A stretch of DNA of 64,000 nucleotides, from positions 2,597,001 to 2,661,000 of the forward strand of contig NZ_CP092282.1 in assembly GCF_024972775.1 (NCBI RefSeq), given 5' to 3'. The notes under the pieces were generated by a model. The model searched no databases and was not told the origin of the DNA. It saw nothing but the letters and a program-made list of their open reading frames with translations. The translations under genes were made by a program, and so were the position numbers. Numbering within the stretch: the stretch's first letter is position 1; every line of letters starts with the position of its first letter. This document shows, in pieces, positions 18,921-27,888 of the stretch. This DNA comes from Dehalobacter sp. DCM (GTDB lineage: Bacteria > Bacillota > Desulfitobacteriia > Desulfitobacteriales > Syntrophobotulaceae).

Positions 18921-19661
18921 TTACCTAATCGATTCAAGGATATATTTACGCCAGTGGATAAAGTCAGGATCATCCTGATTTCTGGGATAGTTGAAAGGGA
19001 CATCGAGAACCTCTCTGATTGAACCCGGTCGTGGAGACATGATGATAACTCTTCGGCTGATCATCAAGGCCTCTTCAATATCATGGGTGACGAAGAGTAT
19101 CGTCTTTCCGGATTGTTGCCAGAGTGCCACAAGATCGTCCTGCATCCGTGTCCGTGTTTGGGCGTCTAACGCCGAAAAAGGTTCGTCCATAAGAAGCAAA
19201 CCCGGATCAAATGCTAACGCCCGTGCCAGCGCAACGCGTTGGGCCATGCCACCGGATAATTCGTTGGGGTAGGCTTTGCGAAAACTGCTCAGTCCAAGCC
19301 ATTCCAACGACTTGGTAATTATCTCTACCGCTGCTTCCTTATTTTCTCCATGAATTCCCTGAGCAACATTCTTTTCAACGGTAAGCCACGGAAAAAGACG
19401 CGGATCCTGAAAAACGACAGCACGGTCGAAGCCAGGGCCACTGATCCTTTGACCATGGATCAACACATCCCCCGCACTTTCTTTTTCCAAGCCGGCTATA
19501 ATTCGAAGCAAGGTTGTTTTTCCGCACCCGCTGGGGCCAACAATTGACACGCATTCTTGCTCTTGGCAAACAAAAGAAATATCGCTTAAAGCATGAACAC
19601 TTCCCCAGTCGCTATAAAATGTTTTGTCGACATGTCGGACTTCAATTAAGGGTACTGTCAT
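18921..19661 (-). CDS. NitT/TauT-type ABC transporter ATP-binding protein
   Basis: SsuB/TauB-like ATPase, 246 residues. Walker A GPSGCGKTTLLRIIAG, Q-loop VVFQDPRLFPW, signature LSGGMAQRVALARALA, Walker B LLLMDEPFSALD and H-loop VTHDIEEAL are all intact. It overlaps the permease gene by four bases (ATGA), so the two are translationally coupled. The binding protein gene follows 94 bases later. Confidence 0.95.
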   Translation of the reverse strand: MTVPLIEVRHVDKTFYSDWGSVHALSDISFVCQEQECVSIVGPSGCGKTTLLRIIAGLEKESAGDVLIHGQRISGPGFDRAVVFQDPRLFPWLTVEKNVAQGIHGENKEAAVEIITKSLEWLGLSSFRKAYPNELSGGMAQRVALARALAFDPGLLLMDEPFSALDAQTRTRMQDDLVALWQQSGKTILFVTHDIEEALMISRRVIIMSPRPGSIREVLDVPFNYPRNQDDPDFIHWRKYILESIR

Positions 19662-20491
19662 TGCTGCTCACCCGCCTGAACGATCTTCTTCCATGGCATT
19701 AACCTATGTTCAAGTACTCTCACTAGATAGTCAATAAGCATGCCGGCAAGACCGATGGTGAAAACGCCGACAAAGATCATATGGGGCTGGGCTAATTCCC
19801 TCCCTTCGGTAATAATTGAGCCAATCCCCCTGGTGGCAGCAATCATTTCTGCCATAACCAACGCCCGCCAGCAATTACTCAGGCCTAGACGCAGTCCAAC
19901 AAAAATCGGTATACCGGCAGACGGGATATAAACACGTTTGACCATCTCCCAGGGAGTAAACATATAGGCACGTCCCACCTCGATCAGTTTGGGATCGACA
20001 CTGCTGACCCCCTGTACTGTATTCAAAAAAACGGGAAAAAATGATGCATACACAATAACGGCGATTTTAGATGCCTCATCGATGCCAAGCCACAGCATAA
20101 AAATAGGGATCCAGGCAATCGGCGGTATATGCTGCAGAAAGTTCAGCGTAGGACTGATCCAATGGCGCAAACCCCTGGCACTGCCAACAGCTAAACCTAT
20201 TGGTACGGCAATGATGATTGTCAGAAGAAAGCCGTTCAGCAATCGGCTTAAACTAGCAAGAAGATGCTGCTGCCAGAGTCCATTGTTCATCATCTCAAAG
20301 AATTTGACTACAATATCACTGGGGGCCGGCAAAAAAAATACACTGACCCAACTAAAATCCACTGCCATTTCCCAGAGGAGCAGAACAATGACTGGGAATA
20401 CGGATCCCCGGATGATAATCAAAATTTTTTGGCCAAAATTGAAATACGGCTTGTTTTTAGCACGCCTGTGTTGTTTCAGATTATCTGGCAT
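19658..20491 (-). CDS. NitT/TauT-type ABC transporter permease
   Basis: SsuC/TauC-like inner-membrane component, 277 residues, with about six membrane helices and the EAA-type coupling motif around ALVMAEMIAATRGIG. A basic N-terminus (HRRAKNKPYF) precedes the first helix. It is the first gene of the three-gene importer operon and follows hydA with a hairpin between them. Confidence 0.94.
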   Translation of the reverse strand: MPDNLKQHRRAKNKPYFNFGQKILIIIRGSVFPVIVLLLWEMAVDFSWVSVFFLPAPSDIVVKFFEMMNNGLWQQHLLASLSRLLNGFLLTIIIAVPIGLAVGSARGLRHWISPTLNFLQHIPPIAWIPIFMLWLGIDEASKIAVIVYASFFPVFLNTVQGVSSVDPKLIEVGRAYMFTPWEMVKRVYIPSAGIPIFVGLRLGLSNCWRALVMAEMIAATRGIGSIITEGRELAQPHMIFVGVFTIGLAGMLIDYLVRVLEHRLMPWKKIVQAGEQQ

Positions 20492-20573
20492 CCATCGCGT
20501 TCCTTTCCCTATTGTGACACTTATTTTGATCTTGTCCGTTTATTACCACTAAGTTTACCTTAAATAAACAGGA

Positions 20574-20607
20574 GAAGAAAGAGCCCAAGAGCCCTTTCTT
20601 CTTTTTT
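20574..20607. terminator. Hairpin between hydA and the ABC permease
   Basis: Stem GAAGAAAG (20574-20581) with CTTTCTTC (20594-20601), plus two inner pairs past one mismatch. Six T follow on the plus strand, and A-rich sequence precedes it, so on the minus strand the hairpin lacks a good T run. Its position after hydA suggests that it ends the hydCBA transcript; orientation makes this only moderately sure. Confidence 0.5.
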
Positions 20608-20640
20608 GTGTGCATTAATATCGGTTTCATTCACAATTAT

Positions 20641-22428
20641 TTAACAATCAGATAGGAATTCGTTGAATTTGCCGCGCGGTGTGTAATGCGTATGCAGCAA
20701 TTCATGTGATTGATGGCTGTTGGGTTCATGAAGGAACTCAGCATATAGCTTTTGAATATCTTCATTTTCATGCGATTTACGGAGCTTCTTGCCTTCATCT
20801 TCGCGGTAGATCGCTTGCAGACGCAGCTGCCGGATTTCCGGTGTCGTCGGCCTGGGTTGTCCGCCACCGCTGATACATCCGCCGGGACATCCCATGACTT
20901 CAATAAAGTGATAAGGCGATTCACCTTGGGCAATTTGATCCATTAAAATCTTCGCGCCCGCCAAACCACTGGTAACAGCAACCTTTACCGTTACGCCGTC
21001 AAGGAATTTGAATGCGTCCACCGGGTTTTCAATCAAAACATCGGCTGATTTGATCTGTTCAAAACCAACGATCGGAGCCACATGCAGCTTGTCAAACGGC
21101 AATTCACGCCCCGTAACACGTTCATAGACCGTTCGTAAAGCGGCTTCCATAACGCCGCCGGTCACTCCGAAGATATCGGCTGCACCGGAAGAGAGCCCCA
21201 ATGGATTATCAAATTTACTGTTTTCCAGATTACAGAAATCGATCCCGGCTTCCTTGACCATTTTCGCAAGCTCTCGCGTGGTAAGTACCGCATCAACATT
21301 GGGTACACCGTTATTTTGCATTTCCGGTCTGGAAATCTCGAACTTCTTAGCCGTACACGGCATAATCGAGACAACGGTGATATCTTTGGGATCAACATTA
21401 ATTTTATCAGCATAATAGGATTTAGCCAGCGCCCCGAGCATCGTATGCGGTGATTTACAGGTGGAGAGATGATCCAGTTCTTGCGGATAGGCGTGTTCGA
21501 TATATTTGATCCAGCCCGGGCTGCAGCTCGTGATCATCGGCAGCGTGGCCTGCCCGCCGGTCACGGCATCTTTAACACGTGTTAAAAACTCGGTTCCTTC
21601 TTCCATAATGGTTAAATCCGCAGTAAAGTTGGTATCAAATACATCGTCAAAGCCGAGTTCTCTAAGTGCTGTCGCCAGTTGGCCGGTGACAAGCGTTCCT
21701 GGCGCATAGCCGAATTCTTCGCCGAAAGCTGCGCGAATAGCCGGAGCTACTTGAACGACAACACGTTTGGTCGGATCGTTGAGCGCGTTCCAGACATTCT
21801 GAATCGCATCGGTTTCTTTCAGCGCGCCTACAGGGCAGACAACGGTGCACTGCCCGCAATAGGTGCAATTAACAGTTCCTATCGGCAAATCCATCGCCGG
21901 ACCGACCACCGTCTTGAAACCACGGTTCTGTGCATTCAAAATGCCAACCTCTTGGATCTGATTGCATGTTGTGGCGCATCTGCGGCAAAGTATGCATTTG
22001 GACATATCCCGGGTAATTGAAGGTGAAATGTCGTTACGATCAGCCGACATCTTACCGGCAAAGCGGGCTTCGGTTACACCCAGCCGGTTGCCCATGTCCT
22101 GTAGTTCACAGCTTAGATTGCGGGCACAATTGAGACAATCCTTCGGATGATCGGACAGGATCAGTTCATATAAGATCTTTCTAGCTTTGCGTACTTTTTC
22201 GGTATTGGTTTTCACAACCATACCCTCTCTGACCGTCACCATGCAGGATGGCTGAAGGGCTTTAGCTCCCTCAACTTCTACGACACACAGTCTGCACGAA
22301 CCAAACTGATGAACGCCTTCCAGGTAGCACAGATTCGGAATATAGATATTGTTTTGTTTCGCTGCTTCCAGGATGGATGTGCCTTCCGGAACGGAAACAC
22401 GTTTCGTGTTGATCGTTAAATTTATCAT
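20641..22428 (-). CDS. hydA: [FeFe] hydrogenase catalytic subunit HydA (NAD(P)-linked, bifurcating type)
   Basis: Catalyses reversible hydrogen formation. The 595-residue product is complete: plant-type [2Fe-2S] domain (Cys 34, 45, 48, 62), His-ligated cluster (His 94, Cys 98, 101, 107), two [4Fe-4S] clusters (Cys 145-155 and 188-198), and the H-cluster motifs ITSCSPGWIK (Cys 302), IMPCTAKK (Cys 358) and MGCPGGCISGGGQP (Cys 514, 518). A C-terminal small-subunit-like region ends the protein. With HydB and HydC it fits the trimeric group A3 enzymes that couple NAD(P)H and ferredoxin to hydrogen. No hydEFG maturases are in the window. Confidence 0.97.
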   Translation of the reverse strand: MINLTINTKRVSVPEGTSILEAAKQNNIYIPNLCYLEGVHQFGSCRLCVVEVEGAKALQPSCMVTVREGMVVKTNTEKVRKARKILYELILSDHPKDCLNCARNLSCELQDMGNRLGVTEARFAGKMSADRNDISPSITRDMSKCILCRRCATTCNQIQEVGILNAQNRGFKTVVGPAMDLPIGTVNCTYCGQCTVVCPVGALKETDAIQNVWNALNDPTKRVVVQVAPAIRAAFGEEFGYAPGTLVTGQLATALRELGFDDVFDTNFTADLTIMEEGTEFLTRVKDAVTGGQATLPMITSCSPGWIKYIEHAYPQELDHLSTCKSPHTMLGALAKSYYADKINVDPKDITVVSIMPCTAKKFEISRPEMQNNGVPNVDAVLTTRELAKMVKEAGIDFCNLENSKFDNPLGLSSGAADIFGVTGGVMEAALRTVYERVTGRELPFDKLHVAPIVGFEQIKSADVLIENPVDAFKFLDGVTVKVAVTSGLAGAKILMDQIAQGESPYHFIEVMGCPGGCISGGGQPRPTTPEIRQLRLQAIYREDEGKKLRKSHENEDIQKLYAEFLHEPNSHQSHELLHTHYTPRGKFNEFLSDC

Positions 22429-22437
22429 ATCGTAATC

Positions 22438-25400
22438 TTACCTCCTGTCGCAACGCAAACAACGCATGGATTCAGCAATCGCATTCAGCTTGTGATACCC
22501 TTGAACGACTTCACAGAAACAATCTTTCCGTTTCTCGGGTTCAATAACCTCCATTGGGAACCGGGCATGTTCAACAAGTTCATCCTGATCCGCAGGGGCC
22601 GGTATGGCGATGGCCTCGCCCTTATTGAGAACACCTTTACCGCCAAGATAAAGATCTATTGAAATGGCTGCCTTTTTTCCGTCAGCAATTGCGGTGATGG
22701 CAACATCGGAACCCCTGGCCACATCGCCGCCGGCGAATACCCCTTCCATGGTCGTCATGAGTGTTTCTTTATCCGTGATAAATGTTCCCCATTCCGTCAT
22801 TTCGACTTCTTCCTTCTTGACAAATGGAAGGTCAGAGGATTGGCTGACAGCCGGGATGACCATATCGACGTTGATCGTAAAGTTAGAACCCTCCTGAATT
22901 TTTGGCTTCCTTCGGCCAGCGGAATCAAAGCCGCAGAGTTCCATCCGGACACATTCAATTTCTTCGATTGCCTCTTTGCCGATAAAACGCACTGGCGCGA
23001 CCAACGGGATAATTTCTACACCTTCTTCGATCATATCGTTGATTTCCCGTGCATCCGCAGGCATATCTTCGACAGTCCGTCTATAGAGTACAATAACCTT
23101 TTTGGCACCAAGTCGCAGTACCGTTCGGGCTGCATCAATCGCGGTGTTGCCTCCCCCGATCACAGCGACTGTCTCTCCGATATGGATGGTGTTGCCCAGG
23201 TTCACATTACGCAAAAAGTTAAGACCATGAATGACACCGCTTAAATCTTCACCCGGAATGTTGATCTTATTGGAGAGTTGTGTCCCCGTCGCGATATAAA
23301 TAGAATGATGTTGATTGCGTAATTCGGCAAAGCTGATATTTTTTCCGACTTCACAATTCAAATGAATTTTTACGCCAACTTGTTCAATCAATTTTATTTC
23401 ATGCGCTAAAACATCTTTTGGCAGTCTGTATTCCGGAATACCGAAGGCTAATACCCCGCCGGCAACCGGTGCCGCTTCATAAACTTCGACCGTATAGCCC
23501 AAGCGAGCAAGGTAATAACCACACGTCAGACCAGATGGTCCGGCGCCGATAATACCGACACTCTTGCCGTTTTTCGGGAAGACGATATCTTTCGTGAACT
23601 CTTCTTCGTGCTTAAAGGCATAGTCGGCGACAAACCGTTTTAGATCGGCAATGGCGATGGCTTCATCCAATTGCGCCCGGCGGCATTTACTTTCACACGG
23701 ATGTGTGCATATTCTGCCGCATATTGCCGGAAACGGATTTTCCTCTCTTACCAGATGATAAGCATCAATATATCTGCCAACAGCGATGAGTCCCATATAT
23801 CCGGGGACATTGACACTCGCCGGGCAGGCATTTTCGCATGGTGAGATGAACATCTCCGAGCACACACCGGCACGGCAATATGTGTTGTGAATATGTTCTT
23901 CAAACTCTTCACGGAAATTGTTAATGATGCTGACAACGGGATTTGGAGCTGTCTGTCCCAGGCCGCACATGGCTGAATTTCGGATAGCGTCTCCAAGCTC
24001 CAGCAGAAGCTCGATATCTCCCTCTTTTCCCTGACCTCGGGTGATGCGTTCAAGAATTTCCAACATGCGTTTTGTACCGATTCGGCAGGGCACACATTTT
24101 CCGCAGGATTCGTCCTGGACAAATTCCATAAAATAGCGCGCCATATCGACCATACAGGTATCGTCGTCCATGCTGATCAAGCCGCCGGAGCCCATGATCG
24201 TCCCTAATTTGCTTAAGGATTCATAATCCACCGGTATATTTAAATTGGCTTTGGTTATACATCCGCCGGAGGGTCCTCCTGTTTGTGCTGCTTTAAATGT
24301 TTTATTCTTGGGGATACCTCCGCCGATATCAAAAATGATTTCTCCCAAAGAAACACCCATCGGTACTTCAATTAAGCCGGTATTGACAATATCCCCAGCC
24401 AGAGCAAATACTTTTGTTCCTTTGCTGCCTTCTGTTCCAAAACCGGCATACCAGGCGCCACCGTTCATAACAATCGGTGCGATATTGGCTAACGTCTCTA
24501 CGTTGTTAATGATCGTTGGTTTACCGAACAGACCTTTTTGGAAAGGAAACGGCGGTTTTTGTTTGGGCTCACCCCGTTTACCTTCAACGGATGACATCAG
24601 CGCCGTCTCTTCACCACAGACAAAGGCTCCGGCACCGATTCGTATTTCAATATCAAAATCGAAACCACTGCCAAAAATATCGTGACCGAGGATACCAGCC
24701 GCCCTTGCCGTCTCAATGGCTGTATTAAACCGTTCAACAGCCAGGTCATATTCTGCCCGAATGTAGGCAACCCCTTTACTGGCACCAATGGCATATCCCC
24801 CAATGATCATACCTTCAACCACAGAATGAGGAACACTCTCCATGACGCTGCGATCCATAAATGCACCGGGGTCTCCTTCGTCACAATTACACACAATATA
24901 CTTTTCATCTGCCTGAGCGTTATAGCCAGCTTCCCATTTGACTCCGGTGGGAAATCCGGCACCACCGCGTCCCCTCAGTCCGGATATTTTTATTTCTTGG
25001 ATCACGCGTGTTGGCGACATGGTGGTAAGCGCTTTATGCAGGGCAAAATACCCGTCCTTGGATACATAATCTTCTAAGAGGTGGCAATCGACCATTCCGC
25101 AATTCTTCAGAACAAGCCGCTCCTGTCGGTTATAAAAGTTGATATCTTTAACATTAGAAAAATACTGTTTTTTAACCTGATCAAAGTAGGTTTTTTCCTC
25201 AACAATATTGCCGTTAAGAAAATGGGAAGAAACAATCTTAGGTACATCTTCGGGTGATAACTTTGTATAGAGGACCTCATCCGGCATCACTTCCATCAAC
25301 GGCCCGAGGTTGCATGACCCCCTGCACCCGGTGATTGAGATCAGAACCTTGTCAGTTAGATTTTTACTCGCCAATTCTTTGATCAGAGCGTCTTTTACAG

Positions 25401-25530
25401 CGGCACAGTTGGCCGACGTACACCCCGTACCGGAACAAATCAGCAATCGATACGCAACCGATTGGACTTTTTGGAGAAATGTATCTTTTACCTGGATAAG
25501 GTCGTTTCGATTCTTTATCGTGACATTCAC
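22438..25530 (-). CDS. hydB: HydB: NuoF-like diaphorase subunit fused to a GltD-like FAD/NAD(P) oxidoreductase
   Basis: About 1030 residues. N-terminal thioredoxin-like [2Fe-2S] domain (LLICSGTGCTSANC; VSITGCRGSCNLGP with I before SITG), NuoF core with GRGGAGFPTGVKW for NADH/FMN, and the [4Fe-4S] motif ESCGKCVPCRIGTKR. Where usual HydB proteins carry a ferredoxin-like tail, this one continues into a GltD-like module: cysteine-rich CENACPASVNVPGY and CGRICTHPCESKCRR, FAD motif GAGPSGLTCGYYLARLG, NAD(P) motif GGGNTAIDAARTVLRLG and the end SMRCLRCDRR. GTG at 25530 has GGGGTGG before it; a GTG nine bases earlier is the other option. It lies between hydC and hydA. Confidence 0.9.
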   Translation of the reverse strand: MNVTIKNRNDLIQVKDTFLQKVQSVAYRLLICSGTGCTSANCAAVKDALIKELASKNLTDKVLISITGCRGSCNLGPLMEVMPDEVLYTKLSPEDVPKIVSSHFLNGNIVEEKTYFDQVKKQYFSNVKDINFYNRQERLVLKNCGMVDCHLLEDYVSKDGYFALHKALTTMSPTRVIQEIKISGLRGRGGAGFPTGVKWEAGYNAQADEKYIVCNCDEGDPGAFMDRSVMESVPHSVVEGMIIGGYAIGASKGVAYIRAEYDLAVERFNTAIETARAAGILGHDIFGSGFDFDIEIRIGAGAFVCGEETALMSSVEGKRGEPKQKPPFPFQKGLFGKPTIINNVETLANIAPIVMNGGAWYAGFGTEGSKGTKVFALAGDIVNTGLIEVPMGVSLGEIIFDIGGGIPKNKTFKAAQTGGPSGGCITKANLNIPVDYESLSKLGTIMGSGGLISMDDDTCMVDMARYFMEFVQDESCGKCVPCRIGTKRMLEILERITRGQGKEGDIELLLELGDAIRNSAMCGLGQTAPNPVVSIINNFREEFEEHIHNTYCRAGVCSEMFISPCENACPASVNVPGYMGLIAVGRYIDAYHLVREENPFPAICGRICTHPCESKCRRAQLDEAIAIADLKRFVADYAFKHEEEFTKDIVFPKNGKSVGIIGAGPSGLTCGYYLARLGYTVEVYEAAPVAGGVLAFGIPEYRLPKDVLAHEIKLIEQVGVKIHLNCEVGKNISFAELRNQHHSIYIATGTQLSNKINIPGEDLSGVIHGLNFLRNVNLGNTIHIGETVAVIGGGNTAIDAARTVLRLGAKKVIVLYRRTVEDMPADAREINDMIEEGVEIIPLVAPVRFIGKEAIEEIECVRMELCGFDSAGRRKPKIQEGSNFTINVDMVIPAVSQSSDLPFVKKEEVEMTEWGTFITDKETLMTTMEGVFAGGDVARGSDVAITAIADGKKAAISIDLYLGGKGVLNKGEAIAIPAPADQDELVEHARFPMEVIEPEKRKDCFCEVVQGYHKLNAIAESMRCLRCDRR

Positions 25531-25545
25531 GCGATCCACCCCGCT

Positions 25546-26058
25546 TTATCGGTAATATTTGTTCAAAATCTGTTGGAGTTTATTGGGATTGACTTGTTTG
25601 TAAACAACATCGTCAATCATCATCGCGGGCGCTAATCCACAAGCCCCGATGCAGCGCATGACCTCAAGGGTAAAAATACCGTCTGGGGTTGTATCACCGA
25701 TCTCGACCCCCAGTATTTCTATCAGCTTGTCAACTATTTTTTTGCCGCCCCGAACATAACATGCTGTTCCCAAACAGACTCTGATCGTATGTTTCCCTTT
25801 GGGCTGGGTAGAAAAGAATGAATAAAAAGTAATTACACCGGAAACTTCGGAAAGTGGCTTATCCATCCGTTCAGCAATATATTTCTGTAACTCCAGAGGC
25901 AAATACCCATAGATGTTTTGTGCCATATGGAGCACTTGTATTAAGCTTCCTTCCCTGTCTCTGTATTTTTCGATAATCTCGCCAATCCGATCAAATAGTT
26001 CTCTGTCGTTTTCCTTTGCATCGCAGCAACATTGGCAACCTTTAACTTCGCTACTCAT
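25546..26058 (-). CDS. hydC: HydC: NuoE-like [2Fe-2S] subunit of the hydrogenase
   Basis: Thioredoxin-fold electron carrier subunit, 170 residues. [2Fe-2S] ligands lie in RVCLGTACYVRGG and MRCIGACGLAPAM, as in NuoE. The N-terminus has an extra cysteine-rich stretch, GCQCCCDAKEN, before the fold starts. First gene of hydC-hydB-hydA, with GGGAGGG before the ATG and seven bases to the hydB region. Rex-like operators lie upstream. Confidence 0.94.
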   Translation of the reverse strand: MSSEVKGCQCCCDAKENDRELFDRIGEIIEKYRDREGSLIQVLHMAQNIYGYLPLELQKYIAERMDKPLSEVSGVITFYSFFSTQPKGKHTIRVCLGTACYVRGGKKIVDKLIEILGVEIGDTTPDGIFTLEVMRCIGACGLAPAMMIDDVVYKQVNPNKLQQILNKYYR

Positions 26059-26097
26059 CGTTACCCTCCCTAAGAATACGTTACCTGAGCCAATCTT

Positions 26098-26115
26098 TTG
26101 ATAAATATTTCACAA
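26098..26115. promoter_or_regulatory. Rex-like operator 1 before hydC
   Basis: TTGATAAATATTTCACAA matches 16 of 18 positions of the palindrome TTGTGAAATATTTCACAA, the form of site bound by the NADH/NAD-sensing repressor Rex. It lies about 40 bases upstream of the hydC start, where binding could block transcription. Confidence 0.6.
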
Positions 26116-26163
26116 TGTGAGTGTTTAATCAATCCCTCCTTCAATTCATTAATTGGTTTCGTA

Positions 26164-26181
26164 TTGTGCCAAATTTCACAT
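26164..26181. promoter_or_regulatory. Rex-like operator 2 before hydC
   Basis: TTGTGCCAAATTTCACAT matches 14 of 18 positions of the Rex-type palindrome. It is weaker than the other two but lies 66 bases (about six helix turns) from site 1. Confidence 0.4.
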
Positions 26182-26417
26182 ATTGTTATATGCTATTATC
26201 GCCCCCTCACGCTTCAACGAATAGGACTATATAACGTATCTTGCCTATCTAAGACGGTTCCGGAAATTTTTTGCTGTATGTATTAATTCTTATGAGTTAT
26301 ATTCTCATTAGTTGCTATCGAGAAAAAATCAAGTGATGGTTATGATTCAATGATGTATTATCAATAATGGTAATTTTTCATTGACAGTTCTATTTCACGT
26401 GTTGTACGCGTAATATT

Positions 26418-26435
26418 ATGTGAAATATTTAACAA
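26418..26435. promoter_or_regulatory. Rex-like operator 3, distal
   Basis: ATGTGAAATATTTAACAA matches 16 of 18 positions of the Rex-type palindrome. It lies 360 bases upstream of hydC and could act on a distal promoter or by looping. Confidence 0.5.
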
Positions 26436-26501
26436 TTTAATTATAACACAGGCTCGACAGACAAAGCAATGAGAAGCTTGACAATTTCCTCCAGTTTAAA
26501 A

Positions 26502-26550
26502 ATAAAAAAAATTAGGCCAAGAAACAAACCATAGCGATTCATCCCTGGCC
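26502..26550 (-). terminator. Rho-independent terminator after proA
   Basis: On the minus strand GGCCA (26546-26550 side) pairs with TGGCC (26515-26519 side), extended by several G-T and A-T pairs, and is followed by TAATTTTTTTT. It lies about 28 bases after the proA stop and ends the proCBA operon. Confidence 0.75.
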
Positions 26551-26577
26551 ATATCTGATAGATTAGCATCATTCATC

Positions 26578-27831
26578 CTACTCAACAATGTGTCCGTTAC
26601 CGTAAACAATGTATTTTACCGTTGTCAGTTCAGGCAGAGCCATTGGGCCCCGCGCGTGCAGCTTCTGGGTACTGATACCGATTTCTGCTCCGAAACCAAA
26701 TCTTCCGCCGTCAGTGAAGCGGGTTGACGCATTGACGTAGACTGCCGCGGCATCAATTTCATTTAAGAATCGCTGTGCAATCGAATAATTTTCTGTGATG
26801 ATCGTCTCAGAGTGCTTTGTGCTGTACTTATAGATATGGTCAAGCGCCTCGTCTATATCTTTAACAACTTTCACACTGATGATTAAATCAAGGTACTCGG
26901 TTGACCAATCCTCTTCCGTTGCCGGTACGGCATACTCCAGAATTTTACTCACTCTCTTGCAGCCACGAATTTCAACACCGTGCTCTTGGAATTTTTTGCC
27001 GATCAACGGCAGATACTCATCTGCCACAGCTTCATGAACAAGCAGTGTTTCTAAAGCATTGCATACTCCGGGTTTTTGAGTTTTGGCATTAAATACAACC
27101 GATACAGCCTTATCGTAATCCGCATCGAGATCAACATAGGCATGACAAACCCCCGTCCCAGTCTCAATTACCGGTACCGTAGCATTTTCAACAACACTTT
27201 GGATCAGACCTGCTCCGCCCCGGGGAATGATCACGTCGATGTATTTATTCATGCGCATCAATTGCTGGGCATATTCCCGATCCGTCTTCTCAATGAGTTG
27301 GATTGCACCTTGGGGGATTCCATTTTTCTCTGCTGCTGCCGCAAGCACGCGGGTCATTACCTTATTGCTTTCAATAGCTTCCGATCCACCCCGAAGAATG
27401 CAGACATTCCCTGATTTGAGACATAAAGCGGCGGCATCAGCCGTCACATTAGGACGGGCTTCATAGATCATCGCTACAACACCTAACGGAACGCGTGTTT
27501 TCTGGATGACGAGTCCATTCGGTCTTTTCCAGAGCTCGCCGCCGCCGACCGGATCCGGCAGTGCTATCACATCTTTAATCGCACTGCTGATATCCGCTAT
27601 CGCGGACGCGTTTAGCTGAAGGCGGTTAATAAGACTTTTCTTCAGACCTTTTTTCTCCGCTGCGGCAACATCTATTTTATTGGCTTTAATGATATCTTCC
27701 TGGCTTTTTACAAGTGCCTCAGCCATCGCTTGAAGGGCGTTATTTTTTGTTTCTGTGCTGATGAATGCTAATTTTCTGGCGGCATCCTTCGCTTTTTGGC
27801 CAATGAGTATGAGGTCTTCCGAAAATTCCAT
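26578..27831 (-). CDS. proA: Gamma-glutamyl phosphate reductase (ProA)
   Basis: Reduces gamma-glutamyl phosphate to glutamate semialdehyde, second step of proline synthesis. The 417-residue product shows the family blocks RVPLGVVAMIYEARPNVT, the catalytic-cysteine region KPGVCNALETLLVH and RFGFGAEIGISTQKLHARGPM. ATG at 27829-27831 has GGAGGG at good distance; an upstream start would add 11 residues. Last gene of proC-proB-proA. Confidence 0.96.
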   Translation of the reverse strand: MEFSEDLILIGQKAKDAARKLAFISTETKNNALQAMAEALVKSQEDIIKANKIDVAAAEKKGLKKSLINRLQLNASAIADISSAIKDVIALPDPVGGGELWKRPNGLVIQKTRVPLGVVAMIYEARPNVTADAAALCLKSGNVCILRGGSEAIESNKVMTRVLAAAAEKNGIPQGAIQLIEKTDREYAQQLMRMNKYIDVIIPRGGAGLIQSVVENATVPVIETGTGVCHAYVDLDADYDKAVSVVFNAKTQKPGVCNALETLLVHEAVADEYLPLIGKKFQEHGVEIRGCKRVSKILEYAVPATEEDWSTEYLDLIISVKVVKDIDEALDHIYKYSTKHSETIITENYSIAQRFLNEIDAAAVYVNASTRFTDGGRFGFGAEIGISTQKLHARGPMALPELTTVKYIVYGNGHIVE

Positions 27832-27888
27832 TACTTTCGCCCTCCTATAGCGTACTATTATCACTATCTATTCTAACAAAGGATGCTA

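Larger units (their letters stand above)
26059..26501. other. Long AT-rich control region of hydCBA, no gene seen
   Basis: About 440 bases without a credible reading frame between hydC and the proA terminator. It contains three Rex-like palindromes (separate entries). On the minus strand several AT-rich -10-like boxes occur but no pair with a convincing -35, so the transcription start is unresolved. Confidence 0.6.

Noticed and set aside
26059-26140. Short frame with a GGAGGG-like site just upstream of hydC
   Set aside because: The only start is a TTG one or two bases from the ribosome site and the 20-residue product has no support; it also overlaps Rex-like site 1.
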